Below are positions 44,281 to 53,173 of a stretch of DNA of 64,000 nucleotides, piece after piece. The notes under the pieces were generated by a model that did not search any database, had not been told where the DNA came from, and worked only from the letters and a program-made list of their open reading frames with translations. Position 1 is the stretch's first letter. Each line of letters opens with the position of its first letter. This stretch comes from CAYQJS01 sp964417895. GTDB lineage: Bacteria > Chloroflexota > UBA6077 > SHYK01. Made by a program: the position numbers and the translations under genes. The DNA lies in the NCBI GenBank assembly GCA_964417895.1, contig CAYQJS010000021.1, positions 15,186 through 79,185 of the forward strand. Reading direction: 5' to 3'.

Positions 44281-47200
44281 CGCGACGTCGGAGGCCGGGG
44301 GATGAGCCGATGCCTCCCGGGTTTCAATCCCCCCCCCGCTCGTGGGCCGGGCGCGACCCGCGAGCAGGCATGGGGGGAAGTCCGTGGTCTCAACGTTTCA
44401 ATCCCCGCCCCGCTCGTGAGCGGGGCGCGACTGTACGTGACCTTCGGTACCGGCTGGCCCTGCATGTGTTTCAATCCCCGCCCCGCTCGTGAGCGGGGCG
44501 CGACCCCCTGGGCTACCAGCTCCTCACCGCCATCAACGCCCGCGTTTCAATCCCCGCCCCGCTCGTGAGCGGGGCGCGACCTGGCAAGGGGCTGCTCGCG
44601 GCAATCGGCGTGGAGTGGTTTCAATCCCCGCCCCGCTCGTGAGCGGGGCGCGACGCCCGGTAGGCAGCCTCGATGACCTCCGGCAGCGTTTCAATCCCCG
44701 CCCCGCTCGTGAGCGGGGCGCGACCTGTGCGCTCGCGATGGATCGCCTCGGCCTCAAAGCGTTTCAATCCCCGCCCCGCTCGTGAGCGGGGCGCGACCCT
44801 AGCGTTGAGGCCGACGATTCTAGACGGACCGCGTTTCAATCCCCGCCCCGCTCGTGAGCGGGGCGCGACGAGCGCTGACGCCTTGCGGCAATCGGAGCAC
44901 ACCAGCAGGTTTCAATCCCCGCCCCGCTCGTGAGCGGGGCGCGACCAGATGCGACCCGCGCGGGCGTCGAGCAGGATATCGTTTCAATCCCCGCCCCGCT
45001 CGTGAGCGGGGCGCGACGCGACAGCCGAGCGCCGTTATGTGCCAGACGCCGGTGCCGTTTCAATCCCCGCCCCGCTCGTGAGCGGGGCGCGACGCGAAGA
45101 GCACGTTGGCGCTTGAGGCTTGCAGGTAGACGTTTCAATCCCCGCCCCGCTCGTGAGCGGGGCGCGACAGGGTGAGTAGGTTTCAATCCCCGCCCCGCTC
45201 GTGAGCGGGGCGCGACTCGGCGGTCTTATGCGGGATACAGCCACGGCCGCTAAGTTTCAATCCCCGCCCCGCTCGTGAGCGGGGCGCGACTCGAGCGCCG
45301 GCCGGTTGGGGACGTGATGGTCTGTGCGTTTCAATCCCCGCCCCGCTCGTGAGCGGGGCGCGACGTGGCGTAGTGGGTGAGACGTCTGTCCCTCCTAGTT
45401 TCAATCCCCGCCCCGCTCGTGAGCGGGGCGCGACGCAATGGAGATGACCGCCTGGGGCCGCGCGGCGAGTTTCAATCCCCGCCCCGCTCGTGAGCGGGGC
45501 GCGACCAGGCGGTGTTCTGGCGAATCGATAGTGACTGCGCGTTTCAATCCCCGCCCCGCTCGTGAGCGGGGCGCGACCAGACCGAGATCGTGCTGGAGGC
45601 TCAGTCATGAGGTTTCAATCCCCGCCCCGCTCGTGAGCGGGGCGCGACCACCGGGATGAGCGCTGAGATAGCGGTCGTGAGCGTTTCAATCCCCGCCCCG
45701 CTCGTGAGCGGGGCGCGACGGGGCGCGACCGTGCGCGGCGGCCGAGGCCAGAGTCTACGATGCGAAGTTTCAATCCCCGCCCCGCTCGTGAGCGGGGCGC
45801 GACGCCCGGCGCAGCCGGTGCCTCATCAGGGCGGTTAAGTGTTTCAATCCCCGCCCCGCTCGTGAGCGGGGCGCGACGCTGGCCGCGCGTATGGGCAGTG
45901 GCGGCCTCGACGAGGTTTCAATCCCCGCCCCGCTCGTGAGCGGGGCGCGACCTTCATCCCCCAGGACAAGGCCGTTGTCTTTGAGGCGTTTCAATCCCCG
46001 CCCCGCTCGTGAGCGGGGCGCGACGAGACGATGTTCCAGATAGTGGTCAGCGCGGAGAAGTTTCAATCCCCGCCCCGCTCGTGAGCGGGGCGCGACGTGT
46101 GGGGTTCGGAGCATGTGTAGTTCGGCGTCGGTGTTTCAATCCCCGCCCCGCTCGTGAGCGGGGCGCGACGCGTATCCGCGAGGCTCAGCAGCGTATCGAC
46201 AAGAACGTTTCAATCCCCGCCCCGCTCGTGAGCGGGGCGCGACGCGTCTGCGTCAAACCTCGTGCGCGACCTCCGGCGGCTTCCACGGCTCGCCGATCGC
46301 CGAGAGGTTTCAATCCCCGCCCCGCTCGTGAGCGGGGCGCGACGAGACACCAGTCACTTCAGCATCGGTAGTAGCGCCCGGTTTCAATCCCCGCCCCGCT
46401 CGTGAGCGGGGCGCGACACAACGTGCCGTATCTGCTATGCGTGCGGCGTTAGTGTTTCAATCCCCGCCCCGCTCGTGAGCGGGGCGCGACGTGACGAGCT
46501 GGTGCGAGTAGGCGGCTGGCCCGGTGCGTTTCAATCCCCGCCCCGCTCGTGAGCGGGGCGCGACTTTCCAGTACGGGGCCCCGGTGTAGATTCCAAACCG
46601 TTTCAATCCCCGCCCCGCTCGTGAGCGGGGCGCGACGGGCTCGGGCGTTACTGGCAAGCGGCCAACCTTCTCGTTTCAATCCCCGCCCCGCTCGTGAGCG
46701 GGGCGCGACGCGATTCTCGCGCAGGCGCAGCCGGTCATCCTGGTTTCAATCCCCGCCCCGCTCGTGAGCGGGGCGCGACCCGACGAGGCGAGAGGTGCGA
46801 GCCCCGGTACCGGTGTTTCAATCCCCGCCCCGCTCGTGAGCGGGGCGCGACTCCCTCGACACCCGAGTTGACCAATACGCCGTGTTGTTTCAATCCCCGC
46901 CCCGCTCGTGAGCGGGGCGCGACTGCATCCAAGCGGGCGAGAGATCACGATCACGATGTTTCAATCCCCGCCCCGCTCGTGAGCGGGGCGCGACCGAACC
47001 CGACGCGCGCATCCTTGGCGACGCTCTTGTTTCAATCCCCGCCCCGCTCGTGAGCGGGGCGCGACCGCCTTCTTCGTGCTCGGGGGGATCGGACTGATAG
47101 CGTTTCAATCCCCGCCCCGCTCGTGAGCGGGGCGCGACTCGGCCCGCGATGTGCAGGAGCGTGTCGCTGCCGAGTTTCAATCCCCGCCCCGCTCGTGAGC

Positions 47201-47285
47201 GGGGCGCGACGCGAATGCTGTGATCGACGGCGTCGTGGCTCGCCAAACGTTTCAATCCCCGCCCCGCTCGTGAGCGGGGCGCGAC

Positions 47286-47489
47286 GGCACCATTAGGCGC
47301 CGTATGACCTCGATCAGACCCTTTCACCTCCTTTTAGTCGCACTGGGCGGATACCAACTGTACTTCTGCGCTGATCAACTCGCGTCTACTCGGACGTGCA
47401 GCCGCTCCGACTGCTAGAGTCGGCTCCCGAGGGGCCGGCGTCTGCGCGAACCGGCCGCCTTCCCGGGAAGCGCCGGCGGTCCGCGCACC
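47286..47489 (-). promoter_or_regulatory. CRISPR leader region
   Basis: 204 bp between the last (newest) repeat and cas2. On the minus strand it holds a TTGATC that could be a -35, an AAAAGGAGGTGAAAGG stretch near the array, and a 6-bp hairpin (CCGACT/AGTCGG, 47407-47423) just after cas2 that may end the cas mRNA. The 36 nt after the last repeat are not followed by another repeat, so they are leader. Confidence 0.7.
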
Positions 47490-47780
47490 TCAAAGTACCA
47501 GCGGATCGTGCAGATCGAAGCGCGGCTCCTGCCCCATAGTGTACAGAAAGCGCTGCCTTGGCTCACGTAGCCGGTACATCCGCAGGCTATCTTCCGATAC
47601 CTTGACCTCTCGCGCCAGGCGATGCTTCAGCTGCTCCAGTTGCATCTCGTTGAGCATGCACTCGAAAACGGACTTCTGTACCCGTTGCCCGAAGGCTTCG
47701 CACACGTGCGCCACGCGTCGCAGGCGGCGCCTTCCGGCGGCCGTGTCGGTGGCCACGTCATAGCAGACCAGCATCTCCAT
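47490..47780 (-). CDS. cas2: CRISPR-associated Cas2
   Basis: 96 residues, ferredoxin-like. The first strand with conserved Asp is LVCYDVAT; RVQKSVFECMLNEMQLEQL and LRMYRL are typical. Cas2 bridges two Cas1 dimers in the spacer-integration complex. It is the last cas gene before the leader, 28 bp after cas1. Confidence 0.95.
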   Translation of the reverse strand: MEMLVCYDVATDTAAGRRRLRRVAHVCEAFGQRVQKSVFECMLNEMQLEQLKHRLAREVKVSEDSLRMYRLREPRQRFLYTMGQEPRFDLHDPLVL

Positions 47781-47808
47781 TCCGACACTCCTTGGGTTCC
47801 AACTGCCT

Positions 47809-48840
47809 CTACCGGTACAGGAACGGCGGATACTCCACCAGGTCGTCGCGCAGATGGCGCGCCAGCAAGCGAGCCTGCACGTGCGGCACCAGCCCGAAGG
47901 GTACTTTCTGGCTCAGCGCCCTATGCTCGATCTCCTCTCCCTTTCGGCGCTGATACGCCAGGATCACCGCTCGGCGGCCCTCGTCGTTGAGCAGAACGGC
48001 GCCGCCGGGCTCCTCCTCGAAGTGCTCGGCCCGCAACTGCCGCCGGTTCACGAGGGTGAGCGCTAGCCGATCAGCCAGGACAGGCCGCAACTCCTCCATG
48101 AGGTCGAGGGCCAGAGCCGGTCGGCCCGGCCGTAAGGCATGGAGGTATCCGACCTGCGGGTCCAGGCCCACCCCTTCCAGGGCTGATGCACACTCCGCCT
48201 GGAGCAGCGCGTACAGAAAGGACAGCACGGCGTTCGTGCGATCCCTCGGGGGACGACGCGTTCGCCCATCCGGCGTAAAGCTCGGGCGGTCCTCGCGCAC
48301 CATGTGGCCGAATACGTCGAAGTAGGCCCGTGCCGCTTCGCCCTCGAAGCCACGCACGGTGTCCAGGTCGCGCGCCTCCCGCAGCCGGCTCAGCGCGAGC
48401 GCCAGATGGTCCGCGGCCTCACCCAGAGCAGCCCTATCCTCTCCCTGGGCCGCCTCGCGGCCGGCGCGAAGGAGGACCTGTCGGCTGTTCTGGATCTTCG
48501 CCGCCGTGATCTGGCGCGCGATCCTCCAGGGGCGCGCGGGGTCGGAGAGCGCCAGATGCTGGGCCCGGCGCAGCAGCACATTGCCGCGCGTCGCACCCTC
48601 CACGCGCGCCTTGAACCGCCCGTGGCGGTCCAACCACACCAGGCTTCGACCATCCTCCGCGCACCGCTGGATCAAGAAGGGCGTCACCGTCACCTGGCCG
48701 AAGACGACGATGCCGCTCAGCCGGAGGAGCGGTGCGCGCAAGAGCGTCTCGCGCTCCACCTCCACCCGCACCGTGTCGTGCTCCACGTGGAGGACGGCGC
48801 CCTGCGTCTGAACATAGAGCACGTTGAGCAGCTCATACAC
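47809..48840 (-). CDS. cas1: CRISPR-associated Cas1 integrase
   Basis: 343 residues, I-C type. It begins MYELLNVLYVQTQGAVLHVE. Active-site segments are the Glu in RGFEGEAARAYFDVF, His in VGYLHALRPGRPALALDLME and the following Asp/Glu. It inserts new spacers at the leader end. Its start overlaps the cas4 stop by 8 nt, so the adaptation genes are coupled. Confidence 0.97.
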   Translation of the reverse strand: MYELLNVLYVQTQGAVLHVEHDTVRVEVERETLLRAPLLRLSGIVVFGQVTVTPFLIQRCAEDGRSLVWLDRHGRFKARVEGATRGNVLLRRAQHLALSDPARPWRIARQITAAKIQNSRQVLLRAGREAAQGEDRAALGEAADHLALALSRLREARDLDTVRGFEGEAARAYFDVFGHMVREDRPSFTPDGRTRRPPRDRTNAVLSFLYALLQAECASALEGVGLDPQVGYLHALRPGRPALALDLMEELRPVLADRLALTLVNRRQLRAEHFEEEPGGAVLLNDEGRRAVILAYQRRKGEEIEHRALSQKVPFGLVPHVQARLLARHLRDDLVEYPPFLYR

Positions 48841-49570
48841 TGACGGCCATCGCCTCCCCTGTTTCAGTCGTCGTCATTCTCCTCTCGTGCGGGATAGACG
48901 GGCGAAACAGCGCGCCTTGCAGGCCGCGAAGTCGCGCTCCCTCCGCCACGACCCATGGCAGGCACGCGTTCAAAAGCGAGCAGTTCGGGCACCGAGCGTC
49001 ATTGGGCGCAGTCGGGAGTCCCTGGGTACGCAATAGCGCTCGGATTCCCTGGATCGCCGCGATCGTGTCACTCCGCAGTTTCTCGTCCAGCGACACCTCG
49101 TATCGGCGCCTTGAACCGTGATAGAAGACAGCTCCGCGCGGGACCGGCACGCCGAGCATCTCCTCGAGGCAGAGCGCCTGCGCGCAGAGCTGCAAGTCCG
49201 CGTGCCGGCCTTTGCGCACCCCGACCTTGTATTCGACGGGATAGGGCACGTCGGCCCGAAACTCCACGAGGTCGGCCCTACCTCGGATGCCAAGGCGCTC
49301 CGACCATAGTGGAACTCCACGCACGGCCCGCACGCCGCGGCCCGAGGTATCGTCGCCTGCGTCCACACGCTCGTGGGCCAGCCGCCCCCGCATCGTGAAG
49401 ACGTTCTCTTCGAACGTCTGCTCGACGTGAATCAGTGCGCATTGCCGAGGGCAGTAGCTGTAGTGCTCGATGGCCGATACAGGCACCTCTATGTCGTGGC
49501 CTCCCGCATACTCGGGAAGCCCTCCGACGTCGAACGGACTATCGGGCGAGGCGTCGCCGGGGGCCTCCAT
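48833..49570 (-). CDS. cas4: CRISPR-associated Cas4 exonuclease
   Basis: 245 residues. Fe-S cysteines occur in HYSYCPRQCALIH and DARCPNCSLLNACLPW. The RecB-type nuclease motifs are GRADLVEF and PVEYKVGVRKG, with a QxxxY-like QLCAQALCLEEML. Cas4 trims prespacers and sets PAM choice. It starts 3 nt after the cas7 stop. An extra acidic N-terminus of about 25 residues precedes the core, so the start might be internal. Confidence 0.95.
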   Translation of the reverse strand: MEAPGDASPDSPFDVGGLPEYAGGHDIEVPVSAIEHYSYCPRQCALIHVEQTFEENVFTMRGRLAHERVDAGDDTSGRGVRAVRGVPLWSERLGIRGRADLVEFRADVPYPVEYKVGVRKGRHADLQLCAQALCLEEMLGVPVPRGAVFYHGSRRRYEVSLDEKLRSDTIAAIQGIRALLRTQGLPTAPNDARCPNCSLLNACLPWVVAEGARLRGLQGALFRPSIPHERRMTTTETGEAMAVSV

Positions 49571-49573
49571 GCC

Positions 49574-50488
49574 TCAGCCCACCAGCCTGGTGAGGGTGAC
49601 CTTCTCGGGCACCAGCGCCTCCCGAATCGTCACTTCGTAGTCCTTGAAGGACCGCGGCGCTTCGACTTTGCTCGGAGGTAGCTCGATCAGCTCGAAGAGA
49701 CGATGCGCCGGGGCATCGCCGAGGTCGCTCTCGTGGGTGAAGACGTACAGGCCACGGCACGCCATCTCCCCGCGGGCGGACGACCGGTCGTAGTCCCACA
49801 TGTTTTGTAGGGCACGCCAGAAGAAGTCGAGGTCCTCCTCAGTTACGCCGGTCTGGCGGGCGAAAGGCGCTACGAAGAAGCCGTGCGCGCGGTACAGCCC
49901 ATAGGGAACGATGGCCTTGCGGCCCATCTCAGTCTGCTTGCCTCCGGTTCCTTCTGCTCCGTCGTCCCCTACAACTACCCGCGCATCCTCGGGGCGGGTC
50001 ACCGCTTGCCGCGTTATCGAGAGATCGAGGGTCATAATCGGATCGATGGAACGGGCGAACGTCAATTGAATCGGCCCCCGCACCTGGCCGCAGTTGACCC
50101 CGGTAGTCATCACGGCGCCGAACATGCGGATGTCGTAGAAGTTGGCGCACATCCACTGCCGGGCTGTCTCCACGTCCCCCTTGTTTTGCCTGGTGCCGGT
50201 CGATTTCAGGTCGTTCGCATCGTAGGCCCACTGGTGTTTCGTGTTGAGCGCCTCCCCGCCGCTCAGAACGTAGATCTTGAACCTCTCATCATCCCCCCGT
50301 GCGACGTGCACCCAGTCCCTGACCTTGCGTTTGACGGCCACATCGGTCACGAGGCCTTGCATGGTGTCAGGGTCAACACGCGGGAGGTTGCCGGCGTCTG
50401 GGTCGCCATTGGGGTTGCCGTCAGTGACCTCGAAGAGAAGCACGAAGTCGTGTCGCCGTGTAACGTCGGAATACGCGTTAGATGCCAT
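49574..50488 (-). CDS. cas7c: CRISPR-associated Cas7/Csd2, Cascade backbone
   Basis: 304 residues from ATG 50488, which follows AGGAGGAGACTAAAG; the longer frame to 50641 starts inside cas8c. RAMP family marks are DFVLLFEVTDGNPNGDPDAG, FYDIRMFGAVMTTG and VRGPIQLTFARSIDPIM. Several copies coat the crRNA spacer in the type I-C Cascade complex. The cas8c stop is 13 nt upstream. Confidence 0.96.
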   Translation of the reverse strand: MASNAYSDVTRRHDFVLLFEVTDGNPNGDPDAGNLPRVDPDTMQGLVTDVAVKRKVRDWVHVARGDDERFKIYVLSGGEALNTKHQWAYDANDLKSTGTRQNKGDVETARQWMCANFYDIRMFGAVMTTGVNCGQVRGPIQLTFARSIDPIMTLDLSITRQAVTRPEDARVVVGDDGAEGTGGKQTEMGRKAIVPYGLYRAHGFFVAPFARQTGVTEEDLDFFWRALQNMWDYDRSSARGEMACRGLYVFTHESDLGDAPAHRLFELIELPPSKVEAPRSFKDYEVTIREALVPEKVTLTRLVG

Positions 50489-50501
50489 CTTTAGTCTCCT
50501 C

Positions 50502-52253
50502 CTACGCGGCCGAGCCGCTGTCTGCGAGTGTGTCGGGGAGAGCGGGCGTGTCATCAGGAGAGAGGGGGAGACCCGCACGGCGGCGTGCCGCCGCCTCGCG
50601 CGCCTGCGCTCGGTCGAACGCGTGCTGGTGGTAATAGCCAAGGGCGAACAGTCCCTGGTCTTTCAGTGTGAGAAACCGAGGAAACTCATCGAGGTTAGCC
50701 AGGATGTCTTGCAGGCGCCGTTGAAGCGCGAACCACGCGCCCCGGTTGTCACGCTCCAGCTTACCGAGGTGGGGCTGCGCCCCGCGTACGAGTCTGCTGA
50801 ACACCGAATTGGGCGAGGACGACGCCGCGCCGAAGAAGCGATCCACGATCGTCGCCTTGATGCCCGGTATGGCCAGCCGTTGCACGTCCTCCAGAACGGC
50901 CAGGAGGCGCCCGCAGTGGTAGGCCGGGCTCGGGTGGTCCGGGTTGAGTCGCACCATATCTCCTTCCTCGATCTCGCCCTGGGTCCGGAGGACGAGCTTG
51001 ATGAGCGCCGCGCGTGGTCGGGTAATCTGCTGTTCGGCCCGGATGCGCCGTACCGCCTGCGCCAGCAGGCTCATGGGCAGCGGCGTGCCCGCCAATGCCG
51101 CGCGCAGGAGGGCACGGGGCGTAGGGGGGGCAAGGTCGTTCCGAGGATCGCGTACGGTGGCGGCCGCCAGGGCGTAAAGACCAAGGGGGCGCCGTTCGTC
51201 GGCGATGCGTTCGCCGATGTCCTGAGCCTCGAACCAACGGGCGAGATGCCGCTTCACCTCGCCCACCGTCGTGTCGATCCAGTCTCGCACCACGGCCCGC
51301 CCCCCGCTGCCGGACAGGACGGTCGCGTAGAACCTCGCGTCGTCAACGTCGGCCAGACGCTGCCCGGAACGGATCGCGTCCAACAGGCGGCGAACCTCGT
51401 CGGGGTTTGGCTCCGCGAAGAAGCTCAGAAGATCGAACTGCACGGGCTCGCGCGTCCAGAACACGAACGCGGCCCCGCCCATCACGATGCGGGAGCGGTC
51501 GCTGGCGAGAAGGTCGTTGATTGCCTTAGTGAAGCGTTCCCCGCAGTCGGCGCACGTGGGCGCTACCAGCGACTCTTCGAGCCCGTACGACTCGAAGGCG
51601 GGGGCGTTCGCGGAGATGATCGAAGTGCCCGAGGTCTGCCCTCCCGGCACGCCCTTGATCTTGGCCTGCAGCCGCCGAAGGACGGGCCGCTCATGCCCGC
51701 ACACCAGGCACTGAAGCACCTCCGCGTCCTTGCGAGAGGGATCGTTCTCCGACGCCCAGAACTCACGGACCGAGGGAAGGCCCATGGGGAACTGACCGTC
51801 GACGCGAAAGGTGATGATCCCCCTCGGGTCGAAGGCCTCATCGAGCTGGAGCTGGCCAAGGGGTGTGGCGCGCAGAAACCGTTGCACCGCCATCACCGCC
51901 GCCTCCTCGGTCTCATCGGCACAGCGGTCCAGCAGCTCAGTGAACGCTGCATGGCAGGCAGCCACGCGGTCTGGCTTGTCCCCTGGCTCGGCGTATCCGA
52001 GGACGTAGTCCGCCTTGTCGGCCAGAAGAAGGGGCCGAACTCCGGAGCTGCGCTGGATCTGGGGCACCAGGAGACGCGCGCCCCGGCGCGTGGCCGGGCT
52101 CGAAGGGTCGGCGGTGTCCACCGGCCTCGGGTTGAGGAGGCGGCCAGTTCCGTCCAGCTCGAGGATGTATCGGACCGGGCTGTAGTTGTAGAGCGTGGGG
52201 CTTAGAGCGAAGTCGGGCCTTTCCGTCAGCTCTTTCAGTCGCTGAAGCAACAC
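50502..52253 (-). CDS. cas8c: CRISPR-associated Cas8c/Csd1, Cascade large subunit
   Basis: 583 residues, the usual Csd1 length. Recognisable parts are MLLQRLKELTERPDF, YNYSPVRYILELDGTG, LVPQIQRSSGVRPLLLADKA and the CxxC pairs LQCLVCGHERPVL and PTCADCGERF, with FLTLKDQGLFALGYYHQ near the C-terminus. Cas8c recognises the PAM and recruits Cas3; an internal start in I-C genes yields a small Cas11 subunit, not resolved here. It lies 5 nt after cas5. Confidence 0.95.
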   Translation of the reverse strand: MLLQRLKELTERPDFALSPTLYNYSPVRYILELDGTGRLLNPRPVDTADPSSPATRRGARLLVPQIQRSSGVRPLLLADKADYVLGYAEPGDKPDRVAACHAAFTELLDRCADETEEAAVMAVQRFLRATPLGQLQLDEAFDPRGIITFRVDGQFPMGLPSVREFWASENDPSRKDAEVLQCLVCGHERPVLRRLQAKIKGVPGGQTSGTSIISANAPAFESYGLEESLVAPTCADCGERFTKAINDLLASDRSRIVMGGAAFVFWTREPVQFDLLSFFAEPNPDEVRRLLDAIRSGQRLADVDDARFYATVLSGSGGRAVVRDWIDTTVGEVKRHLARWFEAQDIGERIADERRPLGLYALAAATVRDPRNDLAPPTPRALLRAALAGTPLPMSLLAQAVRRIRAEQQITRPRAALIKLVLRTQGEIEEGDMVRLNPDHPSPAYHCGRLLAVLEDVQRLAIPGIKATIVDRFFGAASSSPNSVFSRLVRGAQPHLGKLERDNRGAWFALQRRLQDILANLDEFPRFLTLKDQGLFALGYYHQHAFDRAQAREAAARRRAGLPLSPDDTPALPDTLADSGSAA

Positions 52254-52258
52254 ACTCC

Positions 52259-52921
52259 CTAACCTCCTCTCTCGCCCTGCGCCGTCCGCGGCGGGATTTG
52301 AAGGACCCCACGCTCCAGGCGGGCATCGAAGAAGCGCGGAGTCCCCCGCCCGGACCCGTCGGGCACGTAGTCCAGGTCCAGCAGCATGGGGCCGAGATCC
52401 TCGGTCTGGTCGATAGGACGCTCCGCGCCGTTGGGCTCGGAAAACGAGGCGGCGAACTCGCGGCAGCCCAGGTACGGGGTCGCGAAGCAGCGGCCCTGCT
52501 CGACCCGCCGGCGGAACTGGTCGCGGTACTTGGCCGGGTCGTCCTGCACGTGGGGTTTCAGCTCGACCTGGGCCCGAATCACGTAATCAACATCGCGCAG
52601 GCCCAGCGTATGCCGCTGCGCCCGGTCCGCCGCCGCATCGTAGCCGCCGCCCTCGCGCTGCCAGCGGACGGCGGCGGCCTCGCTGGCGCGGCTGTTCACT
52701 TCGTTGCGGAGAATCGAGAAGTACCGGATGGGATTGAGCACCCAGATCTCCTCGATGCGCCACGTGATCTCCGGTTTCCAGAAGATCGCTTCCAGAACAC
52801 CGCGCGCCGCCGAGGGTGTGGGCACCGGGTAGGTGACGCGCTCCACTTTCATCTCCGGCCGGGTGAAACACGCCAACTCACCCCAAACGCGGACCGTCAG
52901 GGGAAGGTAGGTTCCATTCAC
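52259..52921 (-). CDS. cas5c: CRISPR-associated Cas5c, crRNA-processing subunit
   Basis: 220 residues from GTG with AAGGAGG 5 nt upstream. Csd5-type features are LTVRVWGELACFTRPEMKVE, SYPVPTPSAARGVLEAIFWK-like TYPVPTPSAARGVLEAIFWK, and FATPYLGCREFAASF. In type I-C systems Cas5 replaces Cas6 and cuts the repeat, leaving the ATTGAAAC handle. It is the first gene after a promoter-like region at 53057-53093. Confidence 0.95.
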   Translation of the reverse strand: MNGTYLPLTVRVWGELACFTRPEMKVERVTYPVPTPSAARGVLEAIFWKPEITWRIEEIWVLNPIRYFSILRNEVNSRASEAAAVRWQREGGGYDAAADRAQRHTLGLRDVDYVIRAQVELKPHVQDDPAKYRDQFRRRVEQGRCFATPYLGCREFAASFSEPNGAERPIDQTEDLGPMLLDLDYVPDGSGRGTPRFFDARLERGVLQIPPRTAQGERGG

Positions 52922-52988
52922 GTGTCCCTCCTTGTGGGGTGTCGGATATCCAAGAGCCAGGCGCTGCAGCTACTTTTGTCCAGTGCAT
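52878..52988 (-). CDS. Possible 36-residue leader peptide overlapping cas5
   Basis: An AAGGAGG with a short spacing precedes an ATG at 52988. The frame (MHWTKVAAAPGSWISD...) runs past the cas5 start in another frame and stops at 52878. The strong Shine-Dalgarno is the only evidence; it may be a translation leader for cas5 or chance. Confidence 0.25.
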   Translation of the reverse strand: MHWTKVAAAPGSWISDTPQGGTREWNLPSPDGPRLG

Positions 52989-53056
52989 CACCTCCTTCCC
53001 CGAGCCGGTGGCCCGCCCGGGGCGCGCCAAGTAAGGGGGCGAGAGCCATCCAGTGT

Positions 53057-53093
53057 GGAACTAATGTTCCTCCGCTGGAGCATCTTCTGTCAA
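53057..53093 (-). promoter_or_regulatory. Promoter for cas5-cas8c-cas7-cas4-cas1-cas2 with GAAC-N4-GTTC palindrome
   Basis: A perfect -35 TTGACA (53088-53093, minus strand) is followed after 18 nt by GAACAT (53064-53069), a poor but possible -10. The 14-bp palindrome GGAACATTAGTTCC (53057-53070) covers that -10. Its GAAC-N4-GTTC core is the LexA box of Bacillus and Actinobacteria and resembles the box at recA (5432-5443). A repressor bound here would block the operon. Confidence 0.5.
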
Positions 53094-53173
53094 GCGGTTC
53101 AGGACCGATCGGAGAGCGAAGCCTGGTGGGCGCCTGCTGTGGAAGGAACGGGGGTTGCTCGAGCGATTCGCTG

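Larger units (their letters stand above)
42573..47285 (-). CRISPR. CRISPR array, type I-C, about 63 repeats of 37 nt
   Basis: Read on the plus strand each repeat begins GTTTCAATCC, has a palindromic core CCCCGCTC-GT-GAGCGGGG and ends GCGCGAC (37 nt). On the minus strand it ends ATTGAAAC, the usual crRNA 5' handle, so transcription runs leftward from the leader beside cas2. I count 63 repeat starts plus a 6-nt stub at 44281. Spacers are mostly 34-39 nt. The left end is the old end: the first two repeats have CTCGCTCGC loops and GCGCAAC ends, the third has CTCACGAG, and copies 6-11 have CCCCACCCCG. Assembly gaps at 43444 and 44271 make the count a minimum. Confidence 0.98.

Noticed and set aside
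47286..47321. Possible extra spacer after the last repeat
   Set aside because: 36 nt in length would fit, but no repeat or partial repeat follows; it is the leader.
42510..47327. Many 60-190 codon frames in the array on both strands
   Set aside because: They translate the 37-nt repeat (for example SRPAHERGGD or APLTSGAGIET) and are not genes.
50277..52205. 642-codon plus-strand frame
   Set aside because: It is antisense to cas8c, has no family features and arises from GC-rich codon bias; the minus-strand gene is certain.
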